Below are positions 51,301 through 63,312 of a stretch of 64,000 nucleotides of DNA, one piece after another; the first letter of the stretch is position 1; each line of letters begins with the position of its first letter. The translations under genes and the position numbers were made by a program. This DNA is from Symbiodinium natans. Lineage: Eukaryota > Sar > Dinophyceae > Suessiales > Symbiodiniaceae. The notes under the pieces were generated by a model that saw only the letters and a list, made by a program, of their open reading frames with translations, did no database searches and had not been told where the DNA came from. The stretch is from positions 50,878-114,877 of the forward strand of contig CAJNDS010000554.1 of assembly GCA_905221605.1 (NCBI GenBank), written 5' to 3'.

Positions 51301-52850
51301 GATTCTAAACCTTAACTGTGCACTCACACGCACGCTACCGCCGCGCCCCGGTTGCCACCCCCAGCCGAAGCGGAGGGCGGGGAACCGTTTTACAATTTCC
51401 CTTTTCGGGCGCAGCGATGACCTGCATCCTATAAGGACTCAACGATCTGCGTCCTACACACCAACCATGATTCTAAACCTTAACTGTGCACTCACACGCA
51501 CGCTACCGCCGCGCCCCGGTTGCCACCCCCAGCCGAAACGGAGGGCGGGGAACCGTTTTAGAATTTCCCTTTTCGGGCGCATCGATGACCTGCATCCTAA
51601 GGACCCAATGACCTGCATCCTACACACTAACCATGACTAAAAACCTTAATTGTGCACTGACACGCACGCTACCGCCGCGCGATGACCTACGCGGAAGGTG
51701 GGAAACCGATTCAGAATTGTCTTTTTCGGACGCAGCGCTGCGGCAGTAGATGCGCTGGACAAGTATTACGTCGCACTGGCTTGAGCTTAAACTCGATGAT
51801 CTGCATCCTAAGGACTCGATGTCCTGCTTTCTAAACTCTAACTCTGATTCCAAACCTTAGCTGTGCATTCACACGCACACTATGGCCGCGCCCCGGTTGC
51901 CACCCCCAGCCTCACCGGAGGGCGGGGAACCGTTTTAGCATTTCCCTTTTCGGGCACAGCAAGGACCTGCATCCTAAGGAATCGATGACCGACATCCTAA
52001 ACTCTAACCCTGATTCTAAACCTTAACTGTGCATGCACACGCACGCTTCGGCCGTGCCCAGCTGCCACCCCGGCCTACGCAAGGTAAGAAACCGATTCAG
52101 AATTTCCTTTTTCGGACGCGGAGGGCGGGGAACCGTTTTAGAATTTCCCTTTTTGGGCGCAGCGATGACCTGCACCCTAAGGACAGTGGCCTGCATCCTA
52201 AACACTCTCATTTAAACTTTAACCGTTGATTTGCACGCAGTCTACCGACGTGTCCCGGAAACCGATGCAGAATTTCCCTTTTCGGACGCAGAACTGCAGC
52301 AGTATATGTGCTGGAATAATATTACGTGATGCTAATTTGGGCCTAAACTCGATGACCTGCATCCCAAGGAATCGATGACACGCATCCTAAACTCTAATCC
52401 TGATTCCAAACCTTTACCGTGCGTTCACACGCACACTGCCGACGAGCCCCGGTTGCCACCCCGGGGAACCGTTTCAGAAATTGCTCGATGACCTGCATCC
52501 TCAGGAATGGATGACCTACATCCTAAACTCTAACCCTGATTCTAAACCTTGACTGTGCATTCCCACGCGCGCTACCGCCGCGCCCTGGTTGCCGCTCCCA
52601 GCCGCTGAGCCTAGAGGAAGGCGATAAATCATATTATCCTTGTCAGGCGATGTCGGGGGCAGCGACGACCTGCATCCTAAGGAATCGATAACCGACATCC
52701 TAAATTTTAACCGTGATTCCAAACCTTAACCGTGCATTCACACGTACGTTACCGCTGCGTTCCTGTTGCCACCCCCAGCCTAAGCAGAGGGCGGGGAACC
52801 GTTTTAGAATTGACTTGATGACCTGCATCCTCAGGAATGAATGGCCTACA
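48400..52850. repeat. Tandem satellite, unit about 166-170 bp, roughly 26 copies
   Basis: Each unit runs through CCCCGGTTGCCACCCCCAGC, CGGGGAACCGTTTTAGAATT, TCCCTTTTCGGGCGCAGC, GATGACCTGCATCCTAAGGA, a second ATGACCTGCATCCTA, TCTAAACCTTAAT and TGTGCACTCACACGCACGCT. Spacing between GTTGCC anchors measured 166, 169 and 166 bp for early units. The core (48770-51620) is highly homogeneous; both ends are degraded, with some truncated units (for example 49640, 50420, 51010). A higher-order pair of units around 49440-49690 recurs at 50220-50470. Repeated peptides in its frames are not genes. Confidence 0.9.
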
Positions 52851-52993
52851 TGTTTTGCACTCAGACGGGCATGTCGGAATAAAAATGTTTTGGCTTCGCA
52901 ATCTCAGACTCTCAGACTCTCGCACGCAATGCGTCCTGTACACTGTACAAAAAGTATCTGACCTGAAACAAAGTTAAGTGCAACGCAGCCACC
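52851..52993. other. Junction between satellite and transposon-like gene
   Basis: A short unique stretch with a CTCAGACTCTCAGACTCTC duplication near 52908. No clear terminal inverted repeat was found. Confidence 0.4.
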
Positions 52994-53460
52994 TTACTGG
53001 CATGCTGTTGGCACACGGGTCTTGTGGCGTCCTGGGCGAATCAAAGGCGCTACGACGCGGAGTGCAAAGGGATGGCGTCTCGTTCGCTGCCTTTTCGGCG
53101 GCGGAGGAATTGCGGCGCTAGGCCGCTTAAGAATATTCGGAAGCGGTTTTGGCGCTGCCTTGACACGTGCTTGAGTAGCCTTGACTGCTGCCCGAGTAGC
53201 CTTGCGCTGCTCTGCGCCAGCAAGCAATGCTTTTTTCGGCATACGCTCATGTTGTTTCAGATCGGCACACCATTTCTTCCAGGTGGTGGCATCCCATATG
53301 TCCGCCATGCCAATCAGACGATGCGCTATTTGCTTCTGTGTATTTTGGCGTTGCAAAGGATGGTACAATGACATATTATGGCTACCAAGTTTCACGAATT
53401 GAAAGAAAAGAAGCTTGGTTTCTAGCGTGGAGCGATGCATAGCCACCTGAGTTCTCACTT
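52994..53460 (-). CDS. Last exon of the transposon-like gene: C-terminal tail
   Basis: This continues the helical region after the DDE core (TLETKLLFFQFVKLG, about 53390-53440) and ends in a long Lys/Arg/Pro-rich tail with PPPPKRQRTRR (about 53070-53100), likely nuclear-localising and DNA-binding. It is linked to the preceding exon because that exon stops 50-90 nt upstream. Acceptors at CTTAG, AATAG, GTGAG or CTCAG (about 53460-53490) keep phase with alternative donors at 53536 or 53528. The exact join is unresolved. Confidence 0.6.
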
Positions 53461-53528
53461 GTTTATCAGACAAAGAACTATTCTAAGCTCTGTCGCGATG
53501 AATAAAGAGAAAAATGCAAAATTTTCAC

Positions 53529-54367
53529 CGAGAAACAATCTCATGAAACCAGCTATTCAGCTCGTGATGAAGTGACTCATTAGATGTCGTACCGCTAGGC
53601 AGCAACGGTGTCTGAGAAGGCAAACAGACATGCCGATATCGGGTGTCGTTGAAGAGCCACTGGATTTTCACTGGAGATGTAAGATTAATCAGAAGACGAT
53701 GTAACGTTGGGCCCGAGAAAGTGGTTTTTGTGAGTTCGTCCTGAAACAAAGCACATATAGCAGCCATGGCTTCCAGGAATTGTGCTTCTGTTCGCCAAGG
53801 ACTGTCGGGGTCCAAGTTCTGCAGCACGTGTACTGCTTCAGCCTCAGGCATACTTGCGTCAGAAATCAACGCCGACAGTCTCTTTTCTTCAGCTGTGTAA
53901 GAAGGCTTCTGCTGTCCAGTGTACATAGGTCCCCAGGCAGCTGCCGGGCATCCTGCCTGTATATTGCGAAACTTATTCATCACGGTAGCTAACCATCTGC
54001 TGCCTGTGGTTTTCTTGTTGCTGAAGTTCTGCTCGTAAACCATCACGATATGCATCGCATCCAAACCAAGGGATTGTAGATTCGAAAACGTATTCTTGAG
54101 TGTCGCTAAAAGCTCGACGCTCGGTGCATCGGAAGCAATGTGAATAACTTGCGCTCGTTGGGACGGTGACAATAGACTGGCTAAGGCAGTCGAAATCACT
54201 GGGGAGCCTTCTGATCGAACGCCGCACAGGCCGACTACAGCATTCGTTCGTCCGCGAACCGTTAGAAGTTTGTAGGCAGCTTCGGAATCTGTAATGGCTG
54301 CAGCGTCACGCACGTCTTGACTGCTGTTGAAATGCGCCTGACCAATAACTTTCATCATGCCTTGCAT
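53529..54367 (-). CDS. DDE-transposase-like core exon
   Basis: The exon continues from the SIDATVKC end of the upstream exon. Visible motifs: GVRSEGSPVIS (a strand-turn element), IHIASDAPS with a candidate second acidic residue about 80 residues in, LGLDAMHIVM with a D-x-x-H pattern about 23 residues later, and SNESLHHELNSWF near the end with candidate catalytic Glu. The order acid / D / DxxH / E resembles DDE transposases of the MULE or ISL3 broad type. I cannot assign a named superfamily. The protein stops shortly after HEIVSR unless spliced to the next exon. Confidence 0.65.
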
Positions 54368-54474
54368 GACTTCTGAACCCCTCCTAAAAGTTTAACTTTT
54401 AGGCTCCTTATTGTAGTTCCCACCATGCCCAAAAAAGTTAAAGTCCTAAGAGCCAACCAGAAGAGAACCAAGAT
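54368..54474 (-). repeat. 107-bp frame-breaking insertion, intron- or MITE-like
   Basis: Exact removal of these 107 bp joins AAATGC to ATGCAAGG and fuses the two flanking frames inside the DDE-like domain. ATGC-type sequence flanks it on both sides. It holds a hairpin CCTAAAAGT-TTA-ACTTTTAGG and resembles the TTTGTGG interspersed family of gene B introns (CTTTTTTGGG, ATAAGG, GCCTAAAAGTT). It lacks standard GT-AG ends. It may be a spliced non-canonical intron or a young insertion that inactivates this copy. Confidence 0.65.
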
Positions 54475-57400
54475 GCATTTCACAGTCGCGTCAATGCTCA
54501 AGTACTGGAACTCCGTATGATCTTCGCATTCTTGTAAAAGCGTTTGAACTCTGGATTTGATCTGTGGTGATTGGACTATGTCCTCCAACACGTTGCACCA
54601 GAATGAATGGCTTGCTTCTGGCAACATAGAACACAATGCCCCGTGGTCGCGCGCAGAAGAGGATGTGAAAGCTGCTGCAATCTGTCGAAAGGACGCGCGG
54701 CTGGCCACGGCGTTGCACATAAATTCATTCGCAAATCCTTGGTTGTAATATACATTGCCAACGCGTCGCAAATCCTTCGCTGCCTTGATTTTCGACAAGG
54801 ACATAAAGTATGGACCCTTCGCGCTCAAGCACATACGTATCTCCTTGTCGATAATGTTTCTTTTCGAAGAACAACCAGGCTTGACTTGACACCTGAGAAG
54901 CTCGGCTGCACGTTGAATATAGTTACCATGAACAGCCTTGCGCGCAGCATCGTCATCGTACATGGCAGCAATAATGCGAAGCTGCTTCGTACCGGATGCC
55001 ACGAAGCGCTTGCTTTCGCTGTGATGTTTTGTGAGATGTGTCAGCAAATAACTTCTTTTATCGAAGCGTCGCCATGGGCATAAAGGGCAGACCTGCGACC
55101 CGAAGCTTGATCCTTTGTTCTGTTGAACTTTCGCAATGAGGTTCTTGACTTCATCTTTGAGGAGCTCTCGTAGATGCATTCCAACCTGAACGTCGGCTTC
55201 GGTCGCTTCGCTACCGGCCCCTGAAGCTCCAGCTTGAGAATCCATCCGATCCTTCGAACTGGCGCCTGCGACAAGATCCAGCAGCTGCTGCTCTCCAGCA
55301 ACTGCTGTTGGCTCCGTACTTTGGACACAGAAAAAGACAATGCTGCATGCTTCGCAAGACTCATCAAGAATTTCCTGCAAGGCAGGAGCAGGCATCATGT
55401 ACACTTTGCGCTCGTGGAAGACTTGAAGTTGCTTATCTGGTAGGACTTTCGCACCAAAGCATTGCGGGGCACTGCCAACGTTAGCGTGCACAAGAAAATC
55501 CGTTCCTGGCAGTGAAGGCAGCGTAAAGCATGGCCGAAGGAAGCGCTGATTGCATTTTGTCCAGTCCTTGTAGCATCTGTAGCCACCTTGCTCTGCGCGA
55601 GTGTTCGCTTGGTTGACTGTCCGCAATGCCTCCTCCACAAAACGCCAGGCTTGTGTCACACAGGCGTACGCGAAAGGTATGCAGTTACCAGGCGATGAGA
55701 GTAGCGTCAACATTGTCTCATCAGCAGCGTCCACACGCAGAGACGTGCCTTCTAACTCCGACAACCTTTGCGCCAGTGACCTGAAACGCTTTTCAGTAAT
55801 GGTGATCTGAAAGCCAGTGCGTTCGAAAATTGCGGCTTCTGCTACAAGAGGAAAGCTTTTCATGTCGTTTTTTTCTTGGACAGCCTGCACAATCTCAGTC
55901 GACAGTAGAACACCATCGAAGTGTAAGGAAATGTGCTTGCGCGACACCTCAACATCTGCAACTAGATCCAAGATGCTGCTCAGACAAAGGTCTTCTGCAG
56001 CGTTCCACCAATAAGCAAAGACCGTTGCTTCTGGCCAACTGCTTTGCTTTAGAGCGGCAGCACCATCTTTCGCGCTCAGGTAAAGATCTGGACACTGACT
56101 CCGAGCAAGCCAACGCAAGCAGCGGCTTTCTTTAGATAGATCATGCAAAAATTTCTGACCAGTCTCGCAAATATCATCGGCTGAGGACAGAGCTCGACCG
56201 CAAGCTACCTGAAGAAGAAGAGCTTTTCCTCTGGTCTGGCTGCACTGCAGGATCTCTGCGCAAACCTTCTCTCTAGTCTTAGCCACAGCACGCCAAGCTG
56301 CTAAGTCTTTCAGTGTTTTATGATAGGCCACGCCGAGTTTGTCAACCATCTGAACCACGATGGTGAACATGCTTGCGTGGAAATCGAAATCCCGTGTGTT
56401 CTTGCAAACAATATTGCGAAAAACCCTTGAGAAACTTTGCGCGCCGAACCCATCCACCATGCGCCGACAGCGGTGTTGAAGCTTGTACGAATAGGTACGC
56501 TGCATAACCATCTCTAATAGTTCCACATCTTGTTCCACACACTTCTGCATGTCATCGAAAAGTTGTTGCTCCATGCGAAGGCGGGCGCCCATTGTCTGTA
56601 TCATGTTTTCTTGATTCTCCTGGACTGTACGTTGTACTTTTGTAGGTGCACCTGCACCGCTGGCTTTGCTTTTCTTCAAGTCGTTCAACCTTTTTTTATG
56701 GGCTTGCAGCAAAACTTTGTCATTTGCAAGACGTCCTTTGTGTTCGAGCATGTGTTGGCGCAATGCCTCACAGTCGTAAACTTCTGGGAAAACTGTGCAG
56801 CTGTGATGATCCATATTGACCACCTCCTTCATGGACTTCTCTGTGTGGATTTGCGGCGCAAAGATCTCGGTAAGACCTTGTTTTTGAAGAGTCAAAGTGC
56901 TTTGGAGCATGAGCTTGTTGTCAGCCAGCGCTTTGAGAATGTTCTCTGCATCTTGACGACTAAACGCTTTCCAAAAATGTTTGCCCTTGACCGTTTTTAT
57001 CTGGGAAGGCGTGCACCAGTCTTTATTGACATCGATCATCCAAGCCTCAATCTCATCTGCCTGTTGTTGTAAGAGCCGTAAGACTTCTGGATCTACTTCC
57101 TGGCCTGCGCCGTCTGTTTCAGGTAGATCGCTCGTCACCGAGCCGGGAAGCCGAGAACTGTCCCGGTTTTCTGACGTGTCAGGAGGTTTGAGTCCACACG
57201 CTTCCCGGACACACGCTTCTGTGAGACCCTCATCCTTCTTACCGACAACATAGTCCTCCAGGCAGCTTCTGCAGTCTGCGGCGCTGTGTCTGCAAGCGTA
57301 ATTCCACACAGCTCTCAGAGTGACGAGACACGCAGGTTTCGATCGCAGAAAGTCTTTCAACGTCGGATCTTTAGGAAAAATGCCTTTCTTCTCTGGCTCT

Positions 57401-58142
57401 TTCACTTGGTTCGTTGTGTCCTTCAACTCCAAGAACAAAGCCTTGTAGCGCACAGCTAACGATCGTCGAAATAAGGAGTTGAAAGTCTCTTCGCTGATGC
57501 CAAAGAACCTTTGCTGGTGAGGTTCATGCTTGAAGGTGTGGGTCGACAGTTCAGAAAACAGTGTGACCACTAACTTGCAGGCAAGTGACCTCGGCAACAT
57601 GTTAAACTCGAACCGCTTCCAACCACGGAGCTCCACAAGTCGTGTCTCGATTGCGTATGGCAATCTTTCAGGAAGCTTGTCTGCCGACATGTGCTTCTTG
57701 TACACGTCCTCACGCATGCCTCTACGGCTGCCTTGCACCGACTCCTGGCCAGTAACGACAAGTTTTCCTAGAAGTGACGCAGCCTGCTTGCGCATCTCCT
57801 CGTCAGAATAATAAATATTCATGTCCAAGCACGCGTGAAAACTCCCGAGAATTGCTTCCAAGTGCGCGGTCTGCAGGCTCTGCCCCACCCCACCAGAGCC
57901 AATTCCCCAGAAGGCTCGATCAACGTTTTCTCCTCGAATAGCTAGAGTTAGTGCTGACATAAAACAGTCAAAGGCTTCTCCATTGTTCCAATAAGTTGTG
58001 TACCAGAAATGTTGGACTCGCTGCTTGACATCGTCAGGCACCGGATCCAGCAGCCGGTGTGGCAGGAAAGTGTATATGTTGTTCGAGCCGGCCTTCTGCA
58101 ATTGCTGCAAGCCTTTCTCTTTCTCAAAGACCAGGCAGGCAT
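54475..58142 (-). CDS. Third exon: helical region, C2H2 finger and first DDE motif
   Basis: 1,222 residues, opening with HACLVFEKEKGLQQLQ after the intron 58143-58275 (GTAAGT...TTTAG). Most of it is alpha-helical with no recognised domain. A C2H2 finger lies at about 55040-55120 (CPLCPW...HLTKHH). The exon ends with YLSIDATVKC, whose Asp is the candidate first catalytic acid. Coiled-coil-like Gln/Leu stretches occur around 57040-57090 and 56600-56720. Reading without splicing is open further upstream but has no ATG, which supports the splice. Confidence 0.7.
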
Positions 58143-58275
58143 CTAAAGTGCAAAATCCAGCCTGTCGAGGATCATCAATAGAACACCACTACACATAGTA
58201 CTTAATCAAATAGTCTTGCAGCAGTGAGGTTTGCCTTAGCAGAGACTGATGTGGAATGTACAGTGTTTCACTTAC

Positions 58276-61200
58276 GAAGTTGCCAGCGAAATGACGTGCA
58301 GCTAAGATACAGTTTGACGTACAGCTTTCCAACAGTGCTCGCCATGACCTGTGTCCATGGCTTGTTCTCATCCTCTGAATCATCCCGGTTTTCATTTTCC
58401 ACGTCCGCCCTTGTTTTGCGGCGCTTCGCAGCGTGAGGATTACCGCAAATAGCAGCTCTTTCGCATTCTTGAAGAAGGAAATCTGCGTTGTCGTTCCGAC
58501 CCTGCAACAAGACTGATACTGCTCGGATGATAGAGTCCGGGGTGCGCAGTGTTCCAGTCGGTAGGAGTCTGTACAAACCTTCAAGGAAGAGCAAAAACTT
58601 TTTGCATCTGGCAAGGACACCCTGAGGAATAACGCCGTTGTACACGGCCCAGTGGCCATGTTCACTCAGAAAGAAACACTGGCCGTTATGAGCTCGCACA
58701 TGTCGAGAACTTCCCTCAATAAGCTCAAGAAAAAGAACTTCCTCTCGACGTGAGATGTCCAGTAAACGCAAGCGATGCACAGAGATAGCTCCTTGCACAA
58801 CATGCTGGAGGGGCTCCGGCCACGAGGAAGAGTCAGAATGCGCGGCAACAAGTTCTTGAACTTCTTGGATGTCATGGAGAATACTGCCTTGTTGCGACTG
58901 CGGAAGGTCTGGAACAACACCGTTCAGCAAAAATGCGTCGTCAATCTCAAGAATTTTGGCGACATGGTCGCGCCGCCCACTTGAATCCACCCTGCAACAC
59001 TCAGGTGACGGTACAAGTGCATCCTCAAACTCCTGCTCGATGCGTTGCGTGAAGGAGTCCGCCTCACTGGCTTGACTGGGCGCCGCTGCCCCTCCACGGA
59101 AATCTCTCTCTTTTTCACCAGCTTGGTTTGCCAAACGGTTTCGCTGATATGTCATGATAGCATTTGCCTCCGCTTGCATGTCCGGGACCTTGTCAACAAA
59201 TGTGCTACTGTCGGGATGGAAAGACACGATATGCATTCCAACGACACGCAGGTTGTAATATCTCTCCAAGATGAATTTGTACAGATTAAGTTGCAGTCGG
59301 TAATGCCAGAGCGATGCATCCGGGACATGGTGCATGGGCGACTTCATGAACTTGCCGAACGAGTTGTGCTTCTCACACAACTTGTTAGCACGCTTCCAGT
59401 CAAACAAGACCAGAGCGCCATCGGGCGCACGTGCCACAAAATCTATTGAGCCTGCAAGAGATTCTTCAGAAGCGTATATCTTCCATTCGGTGCGAAACGC
59501 AGAATTGTTCCCGAATCCGCCCTCAGCGACAAACCGCAAAAACTTTGCTACCTCCAAGCTGCAAGAAGTGACACAGCCGCCATTAAGCAGACATTCTATC
59601 TGCGCATGCATCCAAGTTCCTCGCGCCGCACCAACGCGGCGTGCTTGCGCCCAAAGGTGGCATATTTCTGAGGAAGTCATAGAAACGATATCCGCCAGTT
59701 CGTTGTAGACGGCATCGGAATAAATCATGGACCGAACGAGATTGGCAACTGCAGCGCGATCATGCGGCAGCTGTTGCAACAAACTGACCAGTTGTTCCGT
59801 GCCGGGAATTTGTTGCAGAATCTGCAGAAGCTCCAGCGATGCATACGGCTTCACGTATGCAGCACGAGGCCAATTACTCCCTTGACGCATGCTCCTGATG
59901 ACGTCTTGCTCTTTAAATCCGCCAGTAAGCAAATGAATCAAGCCAGTTACTGAAATGTTAACACTTTCATTCTTCCAATAGTAGCGATGCCCTTCCTCTT
60001 GGAAGACCAAATGTTGATCACGCTCATGACTGTGCAAGATACTGAGATGATCAAAGATAGGAGGTACTTTGAGATGCTCCACATCAAAAATCACAGGCGT
60101 GCATGTCAGCACTGGCCTGGGCAAACTCGACAGCCGGATTTGCGGCGGCAAAAGGTTTTCCAGCCCATGATCACACAGAGATGTTAATCCTGGCGGAGGC
60201 GACGTGGCTGGAAAAGTGGAGAACTCCGTGCTGGCCAAGACTTTCTTCGCGCGAAGCACATGCTCATTGTAGTCCCATTCGTCAGACTCTGGTTCGGATA
60301 CATGCACTTCGGACCTTCGACACAGCTTGTTGAAGCTTCTCGCGCGCCTTGCTGGGCTTCGTGACCTCAAGCGGATTTCAGTTTGTAGTAGTTTATTGGC
60401 TAGAGACACAGCCGCACCTGGACTGGAAGGTATGCAAAGCTGTTGCTTTCGCAGGGCTTGCAATCTTTTTGTATCGAGAAATGTTGCAGACGGAGAACCA
60501 CTCGTTCCACCTACGTGGTCTTCAAAGTGAAGCTCATCCATACAGCCCAAACATACTTGCGCTGCAGTTGTAGAGAAACCATGCTCTTCGCAAAACCAGT
60601 GTTGACAAGCAAGACAGCATGCGTGCGCTGGCCGACCGCGATGAAGTGAAGCGCAAATTGTACAATCAGGGTTTGCCGTATTTTCCGGTCGCGAAAATGC
60701 TGTTGTTATCACTACTAGAGGAGAAGACTCGCGAGGTGCCCACGACACGACATAAGGATAAGCCCAACTTGAAATAACGCGTTCGTCAACTGGCGTGTCA
60801 ACGTGGCATAGTGGGACATCGTCGAGAAAGACTGCGAAATAGGTTGCATTCCACTCCATGCAAACGTTAAGCCAGCGAACACCTCTGTGCGGAGGTATAT
60901 CGCATGGAGTCAACGTTTCCTCCCCTGGAGTTGCTAGTAAAGGGTCTGAGCCGAATGGATTTTGTATAGAAGCCCACATTCGGGAAGAGGGCGGGCTGTT
61001 TCGAACTAGGTTCTTGATGCCAAGGACCAAAGTGCGAATATCTGAAGACACTGCAATGTCCAAGCTGGCACGCTGATAAACAGGATGCAGAGCGCGCCAA
61101 GAACAAAAGTCGCTTTCGCGCCGAAGGAAAGTGTGTCCTGACCATTCAAGGAGGACTCTGGACGTTGAAGTCGGCGGGACAGCATGTATGTGTCGATACT

Positions 61201-62857
61201 GCAGCTTGATGACCTTTGCTTGAGCAAGGACAGCCATCAAAAAACTAAAAGCACTTCCGGGCCGAAATGCTTGCGCACCTGCGTCTCGCAAGTCGACTAC
61301 GGAGCCTCGCAGCAGTGAATCCTCTCGCAGAAGTTCAGACGCAGATTTGCTGCAAGCTCGCAAGCACAGCAGCTCGCGTGTCGTGGCAATGTTGATAATG
61401 ACTTCCCTTTGGAGACTCTGCGACAAACACGACAGAGGATCTGTCGGCTTCAACGCATCGGAGCCCCCTGCAAGGTCATTGACATGCTCACGTCGGCGTT
61501 CTGCGAAGGCCATCTGCAAGTTGTCCTTGCACACTTGTTCTCCGATAGAGTATAGGAAGACATAGGCATCGCGCTGCAAGCCAACACATGAAATGTCGAC
61601 AGAACGCACCATTCGACCATCAACCTTGAGTCTGAGCGAATGCTGCTGCCAAGCTAGATCCAAGACACGCACACATCGATCTGCAACCAGGAAAGGACAT
61701 GATACGTCTATTGGCGGTTGCTTAGAAGCCGTCCACCTAATGCAGGTTTTGCATTCTGTTTGAAAAGGAGCAGTGATTGTACAAGAGCAAAGGTGTTGAA
61801 CTTCCGCGTCTGACATTCTGGAAACGAATGCGTTCGTGACACCGATCACAAGTGCGTCAACCTGGCAACCCCACGACATGACAATGCAAGCGTGACCTTG
61901 CAGTGGATTCACGGAGCGCAGACTCGCGTACGCCGTTGGATTCAAGTGGTACGTCGGCGACGCAGCAAAGAATATTTGCGAAGGCAAACTTCGTAGATAA
62001 AGCGTGCTGTCACATTTCCAAGAGTCGCTGTTCATGATAACATCTTGCAACTCCGCGCACGTTGAAACAGCACGAGCCAAATCCCACAAGTCTAGATAGT
62101 GAAGTAGCTGTTGTCGAAGCGGAAGGCTTAGAGACAAGAGCGCAAGCTCCACATCCTCCAACGGTGGATGCACCAAGTGGCCAGACACGCCTGGCTCTGC
62201 CACGGCGACGGGCAAAGCACAAACCAGAAGTTTGTTCTCGCCTAGCGCCAGGCAAATCTCCCACTGCAAGTCGACGGGGAACGTTCGCACAAACTCCCAA
62301 AAGCTTTGCGACGACAAAAAGCGTCCTGGCCCGTGAACAAAAAAAGAAGCTGCGTTCTTGACCGTCAAAAAGCTTCTGGCCATGCTCTGTAAGCTTCTAT
62401 TGACCGGTAGATAGTGTCGACGCAACGCGTCTTCTTGGACAATGAACCCATCAAACATTCTCCAGTACATCTGCAGGGACGATCCTCCTTGGACATCTTG
62501 AGCCACGGCGTTCTCGAGGAGCATGACAAATTCATGCGCCAACGCATTCGCATCCTTTGGGGAAAGACCCCAGCACGCGACACGATATGCGGGCAAATAA
62601 ACCAAACAATCTGCCCGCGCATGCTCTGCACCAAAACCAAATTTTGAAAGTAAAGGTGACTGCGGGTGCATGGAGTAGCCGTCCTCCGGCGGTGCGTTCG
62701 CAAACGCTTCTGGCAAAAAAGCTGCATTCTTGCGGCGAATGAGGACGTAGTTCCAATCCTTGGTGAACTGTTCCAGATGCGACGCTTGAGGAAGAAATAG
62801 CGTTTGGAACGCTCCGTCCGGAGGAAGGATGACAACCTCACGGGCACCGATGATAGA
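58276..62857 (-). CDS. Second exon: F-box-like, zinc and PD-(D/E)XK nuclease domains
   Basis: About 1,527 residues. The frame has no ATG near its 5' end, but an in-frame AG acceptor at 62858 joins it in phase to exon 1. Modules by position: F-box-like helices at about 62010-62130 (LPLRQQLLHYLDLWDLARAV) and again at about 61330-61450; beta-rich segment 60700-60900; Cys/His cluster of B-box or RING type at about 60530-60665 (CTIC..CCLAC..WFCEEH..CLGC); RecB/Cas4-type nuclease at about 59230-59995. In the nuclease I see GHRYYW..SVTGL, then HAQIE, then SIDF...LFDWKR (the D...DxK catalytic set) and HYRLQLNLYKFILE (the QxxxY motif). All catalytic positions seem intact. The role is inferred to be DNA end processing. 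Confidence 0.75.
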
Positions 62858-63312
62858 CTAGTGATTCAAGTCTTGCGTGACTTGCGCGACAATCGTCACA
62901 TCCACTTCAAGCATTCACAAGAACAAGTCTTGATCTTAAACTTTGACCTTTTTTCACTTCGAGCCTTATCTCCGCGCTCCTCCAGACGAGACTTAGCCTG
63001 CTAAGCAATGTGCAGAAACAACGTATTTGCTGACTATGAAAAAGAGTTCAAGTCAAGCGCACTAGTGTCTAGCAGCGGGCCTGCTTTTCTGAGCGAAGAC
63101 GTTCTTTTTCGCTTACTTCCTTCAGCTGTTTCTACTGCAGCAACGAACGCACGAACTTTAACGTGCGTGATAGCAAAGTTACTGTGAAGACTGCCAAAAG
63201 CACCTTGGCCTTTTGTTGAGCAACTTCTGCTCGGAATAGAGCCCACTCCTTGCACCAGTTGCGTCTATTGTCAGAGGATCAGTGCATTTCTCCGTGTCGG
63301 CCATTCACTCAC
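62858..63312 (-). other. First intron of the transposon-like gene
   Basis: 455 bp, GTGAGT to CACTAG. Open stretches inside (for example 63034-63255) have no recognised similarity. Confidence 0.55.

Noticed and set aside
48400-52850. CRISPR array
   Set aside because: The whole unit repeats, with no unique spacers of constant length and no cas genes.
63034-63255. Extra exon of the transposon-like gene
   Set aside because: Open and ATG-free at its start, but exon 1 already joins exon 2 in phase without it.
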